Part shown: positions 31,941 through 35,679 of the stretch, one piece after another
Position numbering within the stretch: the first letter of the stretch is position 1
Layout: every line of letters starts with the position of its first letter
Source: an uncultured Bacteroides sp.
Lineage (GTDB): Bacteria > Bacteroidota > Bacteroidia > Bacteroidales > Bacteroidaceae
Reading direction: 5' to 3'
Assembly: GCA_947646015.1 (NCBI GenBank)
Contig: CANSEY010000037.1
Coordinates: 1-35,679, forward strand
Length of the DNA stretch: 35,679 bases
The notes under the pieces: model-generated
The model's input: the letters and a program-made list of their open reading frames with translations, nothing else
What the model was told of the DNA's origin: nothing
Databases searched by the model: none
Translations under genes and position numbers: made by a program

Positions 31941-32945
31941 TTACTCTCTTTTTTTACGAGCATAATGTTTCCAATAATAAATTGGCCAGAAATAAGTAAT
32001 CTTTCTTATCCTCTTATACAACTTTTTGTCTATTTCATCTGAAGGTAAAGAGAGCCATTTACGCATCCGAACTCTCATATCTTTAATCTGCTTTCTATCC
32101 CTTAGAAATTTAGCTTCTTGCATAAAATCTGAAAAGTGATAAAAACAAGTTTGAGCAATCATTTTAATAATCGCTCCGCGCTCTTTCTCTGAAAACAGCC
32201 TCTTCTCTTTCACAAAATCTAATCTCGGATATTCGGCCATAAAAAAGTGATAATGCTTATTCATATCGAGAGTATGACAGATGCTTCCATCCCTCTGATA
32301 ATAATAATAATAGACTTTATCAACCCATACAACTTTCGTACACATAGCTACCCATTTATAAAGTACTGCGTGATCCTCAAAAAAAACTCCTTCGGGAAAT
32401 AAAAGAGAAGCAAACAGTTCTTTCTTAAATAACTTTGTGCATGAAGAACTACTCACTTTTTCACATATGATATCCTCAATAACCTCTTTAGGCTGTCGTA
32501 TGCATGTATGCCCAGAGTCAGTATAAACAGTTTCTATTTTCCCATCCTCATATTCATAACAGAAGTTGCAATAAGCCATTTCCGCTTGACTACTACTAAT
32601 GGCATCCAATAAGTCCTGAAACATTGTTTCACTTATGTAATCATCACTATCAATAAAACCAACATAAGGAGCAGAGGCTATTTTAAGCCCGGCATTTCTA
32701 GCTATAGATAACCCAGCTATCGAAAGATGCAGCACCTTTATTCTTGGATCTCTTCTTGCATATTCATCACATAGCACCGGAGAATTATCTTGAGATTTAT
32801 TCTCAACCAAGATAATCTCAATATTTTTTAAGGTCTGATTTCTCACAGATTCTACACATCGTTCCAAATATGGAGCTGTATTATGAACCGGAATAATAAC
32901 GCTTACACTATATAGAGAATTCATATCATTCATATTACGTACCAT
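31941..32945 (-). CDS. GT2 family glycosyltransferase
   Basis: A 334-aa GT-A enzyme: SVSVIIPVHNTAPYLERCV (about residues 13-31), ILVENKSQDNS (about 45-55), the nucleotide and metal site VGFIDSDDYIS (about 93-103), and CTKLFKKELF with FEDHAVLYKW (acceptor and base region, about 157-192). The C-terminal end is basic (WKHYARKKRE). ATG 32945 lies about 27 nt after the predicted RNA start; M5 and M8 are alternatives. It is transcribed alone, divergent from the next GT2. The acceptor sugar is unknown. Confidence 0.88.
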   Translation of the reverse strand: MVRNMNDMNSLYSVSVIIPVHNTAPYLERCVESVRNQTLKNIEIILVENKSQDNSPVLCDEYARRDPRIKVLHLSIAGLSIARNAGLKIASAPYVGFIDSDDYISETMFQDLLDAISSSQAEMAYCNFCYEYEDGKIETVYTDSGHTCIRQPKEVIEDIICEKVSSSSCTKLFKKELFASLLFPEGVFFEDHAVLYKWVAMCTKVVWVDKVYYYYYQRDGSICHTLDMNKHYHFFMAEYPRLDFVKEKRLFSEKERGAIIKMIAQTCFYHFSDFMQEAKFLRDRKQIKDMRVRMRKWLSLPSDEIDKKLYKRIRKITYFWPIYYWKHYARKKRE

Positions 32946-32978
32946 TGACTCACATTTATCTCAAACTATATTGGCTTA

Positions 32979-33010
32979 CAAAAGTAATGTAAAAAACAAA
33001 TAAGATACAA
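32979..33010 (-). promoter_or_regulatory. promoter of the GT2 gene 31941-32945
   Basis: Minus-strand TTG (33010-33008), 21-nt spacer, TACTTTTG (32986-32979), with the ATG 34 nt downstream of the box. Confidence 0.65.
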
Positions 33011-33103
33011 CGTTTAATCAACTAAATGATATTCCATCCAAACAAGCATAATCCTACTCAAGCCCTTTTTGGCTTTCAAAGACCTTTTATAGCCAATTAT
33101 TTG

Positions 33104-33111
33104 TATCTTTG
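33104..33111 (+). promoter_or_regulatory. promoter -7 box of the GT2 gene 33138-34124
   Basis: TATCTTTG is a perfect TAnnTTTG box, giving a leader of about 20 nt before ATG 33138. No -33 TTG is found at the right spacing. Confidence 0.55.
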
Positions 33112-33137
33112 CAGCAATAAATTATATTTTAATATAA

Positions 33138-34124
33138 ATGGATCAGAACTTAGCTATTATCATTCCAGCATATAAAGGAGCTTACCTCAAAAGAACCTTA
33201 GACTCACTAGTGCAACAGACAAATAAAAATTTCTCTGTATATATAGGTGATGATTGCAGCCCGGAAAATCTACCTGACATCATCAACCAATATATCAGTC
33301 TACTAAATATTACATATAAGAAATTTTCCGACAATCGAGGAAAAAGTGATCTTATTTCACAATGGGAAAGGTGCCTAGACATGATACAGAATGAAGAGTA
33401 CTTCATTCTCTTTTCAGATGACGATATAATGGAGGCAAATTGTGTAGAAATGTTTTATCAAGCGCTCGCATGTAATCATATATATGATGTCTACCACTAC
33501 AATATAGATATTATTGATCAACATGAAAATATCACAAAACATTGTAATGAATATCCTCAGATTTTATCTGCATCCGAATTTATCCGTCTCATATACACTT
33601 ATCAAATAGACGCTAGAATGCCCGAATTTATTTTTAGGACATCTCATTTTAACGAAACTGGGAGATTTATAAAGTTTGATCTTGCATACAGATCAGACAA
33701 TGCAACAGTATTGGTATGCGCCGAAGAAAAAGGTATTTTCTCGATAGAAAAGGCTAAAGTTCTTTGGAGGGATAGTGGAGTAAATATATCTTCAACATAT
33801 AACATCTCCACACAAAAAAGAAAAGCCATAGCCACAATTGATTTTTTTAATTGGTTAGAGGCATATTATACCAGCAAAAACCAAACATCCCCATTAACTC
33901 TAAAAGAAAGGCTCCTACTAACTATTACGGAAATATCCTCTCTATCGCCCAATTACCCCCATAGTGAATTGTATAAACTGCTTCCTTTAATTAGACAAAT
34001 CACCCATAGTAAAACAATATTATTTAAAAGTAAATGCTGTTTGTTCCTTTTAATACATCAAAAAAGAAAAACAAGAAAACTCATCAAAAAGCTAATTAAT
34101 ATATTTCTCAAATCCTATAAATAA
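33138..34124 (+). CDS. GT2 family glycosyltransferase
   Basis: A 328-aa GT-A enzyme: LAIIIPAYKGAYLKRTLDSL (about residues 5-24), YIGDDCSPEN (about 36-45), and the metal-binding FILFSDDDIME (about 89-99). The C-terminus is rich in lysine and hydrophobic residues (KRKTRKLIKKLINIFLKSYK), suggesting peripheral membrane attachment. Base composition is strikingly AT-rich compared with the 1-5 kb region, consistent with acquired DNA. It converges with the GT4 gene 29 bp away, without a clear terminator. Acceptor and sugar are unknown. Confidence 0.86.
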   Translation: MDQNLAIIIPAYKGAYLKRTLDSLVQQTNKNFSVYIGDDCSPENLPDIINQYISLLNITYKKFSDNRGKSDLISQWERCLDMIQNEEYFILFSDDDIMEANCVEMFYQALACNHIYDVYHYNIDIIDQHENITKHCNEYPQILSASEFIRLIYTYQIDARMPEFIFRTSHFNETGRFIKFDLAYRSDNATVLVCAEEKGIFSIEKAKVLWRDSGVNISSTYNISTQKRKAIATIDFFNWLEAYYTSKNQTSPLTLKERLLLTITEISSLSPNYPHSELYKLLPLIRQITHSKTILFKSKCCLFLLIHQKRKTRKLIKKLINIFLKSYK

Positions 34125-34152
34125 TTGCTTGAGAGAGAGTCTATATAATAAC

Positions 34153-35415
34153 CTATTTCCTCTGTTTTGATTTTGCAACTAATTCTATAACCCGTTTTAG
34201 CCTAGATAAGATCAAATTCCAGTTATAATTATTATCCACATATTGTTTTCCACCTTTCGCCATCTGTTCTCTGAATACGGGAAAACTCTCTATCTTATTC
34301 AATTTACGAATAAATTGCTGTTCATTCATATAATAATCAACGGCACCATGGCTTAATTTACAATGCTCCTTTAGTACAGCACATCGCCCATTCACAAGCA
34401 TCGGTATCTCCAGATTCAGCGTTTCCAGAAGTATTAGAGACAGACTCTCATATTGAGAAGGATTAACTACAAGAAAAGCATGTTGAATAATAGCAATCTT
34501 TTCTTCATCAGAGACAAATCCTGTATATATAACTTCAGCAGCATCAGGAACTTTTCCAAATATACCACCAACCATCACCAGCTTTAATGAAGACTCCTTA
34601 TATTGCTGCTTATAGTTGGAAAAACAAGTTATAAGATCATTGACCTTGGCTTTCTCCACACGACCGACACAAAGCAGATATTTATCAGGAAGCCTATATT
34701 TCCTCTTTGTTTCTTCCCAATTTGCCGCTTTTATTGGTTCAATACCTACACTTATGATCCCATGAGCCCCGAGGGCTTTACCAAACACTCGTTCACCCAA
34801 CTTTTGTTCTGCTTTCGTATTAAATCCAACATATGCAAACTTTGAAAAAGCCTCAGTCAACACTCCACGAAAAGATATCTTTGTATAGTGCATTGTAGGA
34901 ATCGCAATACTTTTCTCTCCCGCTAAAATAGCTGTATAATAAAATGGAGTATAGTCTATTGTCAATGCAATAAATGCCTTATAAACATCCTTATTTTCCT
35001 TTATAAACTGATGTAACTGGGACGAATAAAAGACACATCTCCTCATAGATTCCAGTTCTTCTTGTCGATAATAAGTCCAAACTGGTATAAAATAGGAGAA
35101 CAACCGCAACCCTCGAATTCGATAAAGAAACATTCTTAAACGCCGTACAGGTTTAGCTCTCTTCAAATACTCAGACTCTGACATATCCCGAATCGGATCA
35201 ACCTTAAAACGGCGTACCATTACACGATTTATATATTCAGCCCCTTCTGCAATATCATTGCCCCCCTTCATATAGTCTTTCACACAAGTAGTAAGCACTT
35301 CTACATCATAATCATCTACCAATCTTTCTGCCAGCATACGACAATGATATTCTGCTCCACCATTAATATCTGCCCCATACCGGACAACTACGAAAGCTAT
35401 CTTATCTTTTCCCAT
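34153..35415 (-). CDS. GT4 family glycosyltransferase
   Basis: A 420-aa retaining glycosyltransferase of the GT-B fold. The N-terminal domain opens with IAFVVVRYGADINGGAEYHC (acceptor side, glycine-rich loop), the second domain starts at YLLCVGRVEKAKVNDLIT (about residues 244-261), and the donor-binding E-x7-E region is in NPSQYESLSLILLETLNLEIP (about 333-353). The C-terminal NNYNW.LI.SRL motif is shared with the next gene upstream, and the C-terminal thirds are close, so the two are tandem duplicates. Its ATG overlaps the stop of that gene by 14 bp, indicating an operon entering from beyond the window. Confidence 0.9.
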   Translation of the reverse strand: MGKDKIAFVVVRYGADINGGAEYHCRMLAERLVDDYDVEVLTTCVKDYMKGGNDIAEGAEYINRVMVRRFKVDPIRDMSESEYLKRAKPVRRLRMFLYRIRGLRLFSYFIPVWTYYRQEELESMRRCVFYSSQLHQFIKENKDVYKAFIALTIDYTPFYYTAILAGEKSIAIPTMHYTKISFRGVLTEAFSKFAYVGFNTKAEQKLGERVFGKALGAHGIISVGIEPIKAANWEETKRKYRLPDKYLLCVGRVEKAKVNDLITCFSNYKQQYKESSLKLVMVGGIFGKVPDAAEVIYTGFVSDEEKIAIIQHAFLVVNPSQYESLSLILLETLNLEIPMLVNGRCAVLKEHCKLSHGAVDYYMNEQQFIRKLNKIESFPVFREQMAKGGKQYVDNNYNWNLILSRLKRVIELVAKSKQRK

Positions 35416-35679
35416 TTTCTTTTATAAAATTAATATCTGACTTCAATCTTCCCATTATAAGAGACCAATTATAATTACTCTCCACATAAGATGCACCTTT
35501 TTCTCCCATCTCCTCTCTCAAATCTTCCGATTGTTCAATCCGGCGAAGTGCTTGATTAAACCCACGATTATTCATATAATAAAAAGAAGCAAAATCACTT
35601 TTTAAACAATGTTCTTTCAAAACTTTACAATGTCCGTTTACAAGCATTGGCCTCTTTTGACTCATAGCCTCTAAAAGTA
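35402..35679 (-). CDS. GT4 family glycosyltransferase, C-terminal part (5' end outside the window)
   Basis: The frame stays open from the stop at 35402 to the window edge; before MSQKRP it reads LLEA, so the methionine at 35665 is internal and the protein starts further right. The visible 92 residues are the end of a GT-B fold: LLEAMSQKRPMLVNGHCKVL matches the LLETLNLEIPMLVNGRCAVL of the adjacent GT4, including the second Glu of the E-x7-E donor motif, and the YVESNYNWSLIMGRL tail matches as well. It is the upstream member of a duplicated GT4 pair. Confidence 0.88.
   Translation of the reverse strand, partial: LLEAMSQKRPMLVNGHCKVLKEHCLKSDFASFYYMNNRGFNQALRRIEQSEDLREEMGEKGASYVESNYNWSLIMGRLKSDINFIKENGKR

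Overview
The window is chromosomal DNA of a Bacteroides species. Upstream regions repeatedly carry the Bacteroides promoter pattern (TTG, 19-21 nt, TAnnTTTG). The gene families are also typical of Bacteroidales: viroplasmin-type RNase HI, HU-HIG protein, BT4734_N/VirE primase-helicase, DUF5722 lipoproteins and a MACPF lipoprotein. I cannot name the species from sequence alone.

Layout. (1) 1-4960 is conserved housekeeping DNA: argB, speA, aroK, a nitroreductase and rnhA. (2) 4973-11176 is a minus-strand envelope-glycan operon: an MsbA-like ABC exporter, a polysaccharide deacetylase, a fused GT-C/GT2 glycosyltransferase, a duplicate of its GT-C half, and a GtrA-type flippase. (3) 11312-14801 is a discrete module: a VirE-type primase/helicase divergent from an HU-like DNA-binding protein. 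The HU gene is bracketed by a 133-bp, 89% identical inverted repeat that carries hairpins and iteron-like TGAGAGAT motifs, and its leader holds three GTTCACCC(G/A)GGTA sites. (4) 14885-18835 holds two paralogous lipoproteins with a GH clan-A-like active site. (5) 18999-21654 is a three-component Gtr-like system (GtrA, GtrB and a polytopic membrane protein). (6) 21873-27902 holds a GT14 gene divergent from a tightly packed sugar-modification operon: DegT aminotransferase, class I aminotransferase, ATP-grasp ligase, GNAT and GT2. (7) 28050-31893 is a decayed ISAs1-family transposase, a MACPF lipoprotein with three near-identical C-terminal repeats, and an intact IS256-family element with a perfect 8-bp target duplication. 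(8) 31941-35679 holds more GT2 and GT4 glycosyltransferases and continues past the window edge.

How it fits together. Most of the window after 4.9 kb looks like an LPS/surface-glycan assembly locus. MACPF toxins of the BSAP type (Bacteroidales secreted antimicrobial proteins) are known to sit inside LPS-glycan loci of Bacteroides, where a changed glycan is thought to protect the producer. The MACPF gene here, between two insertion-sequence relics and surrounded by glycosyltransferases, fits that arrangement. The strongest candidate for an undescribed system is the HU/VirE module with its long inverted repeats.
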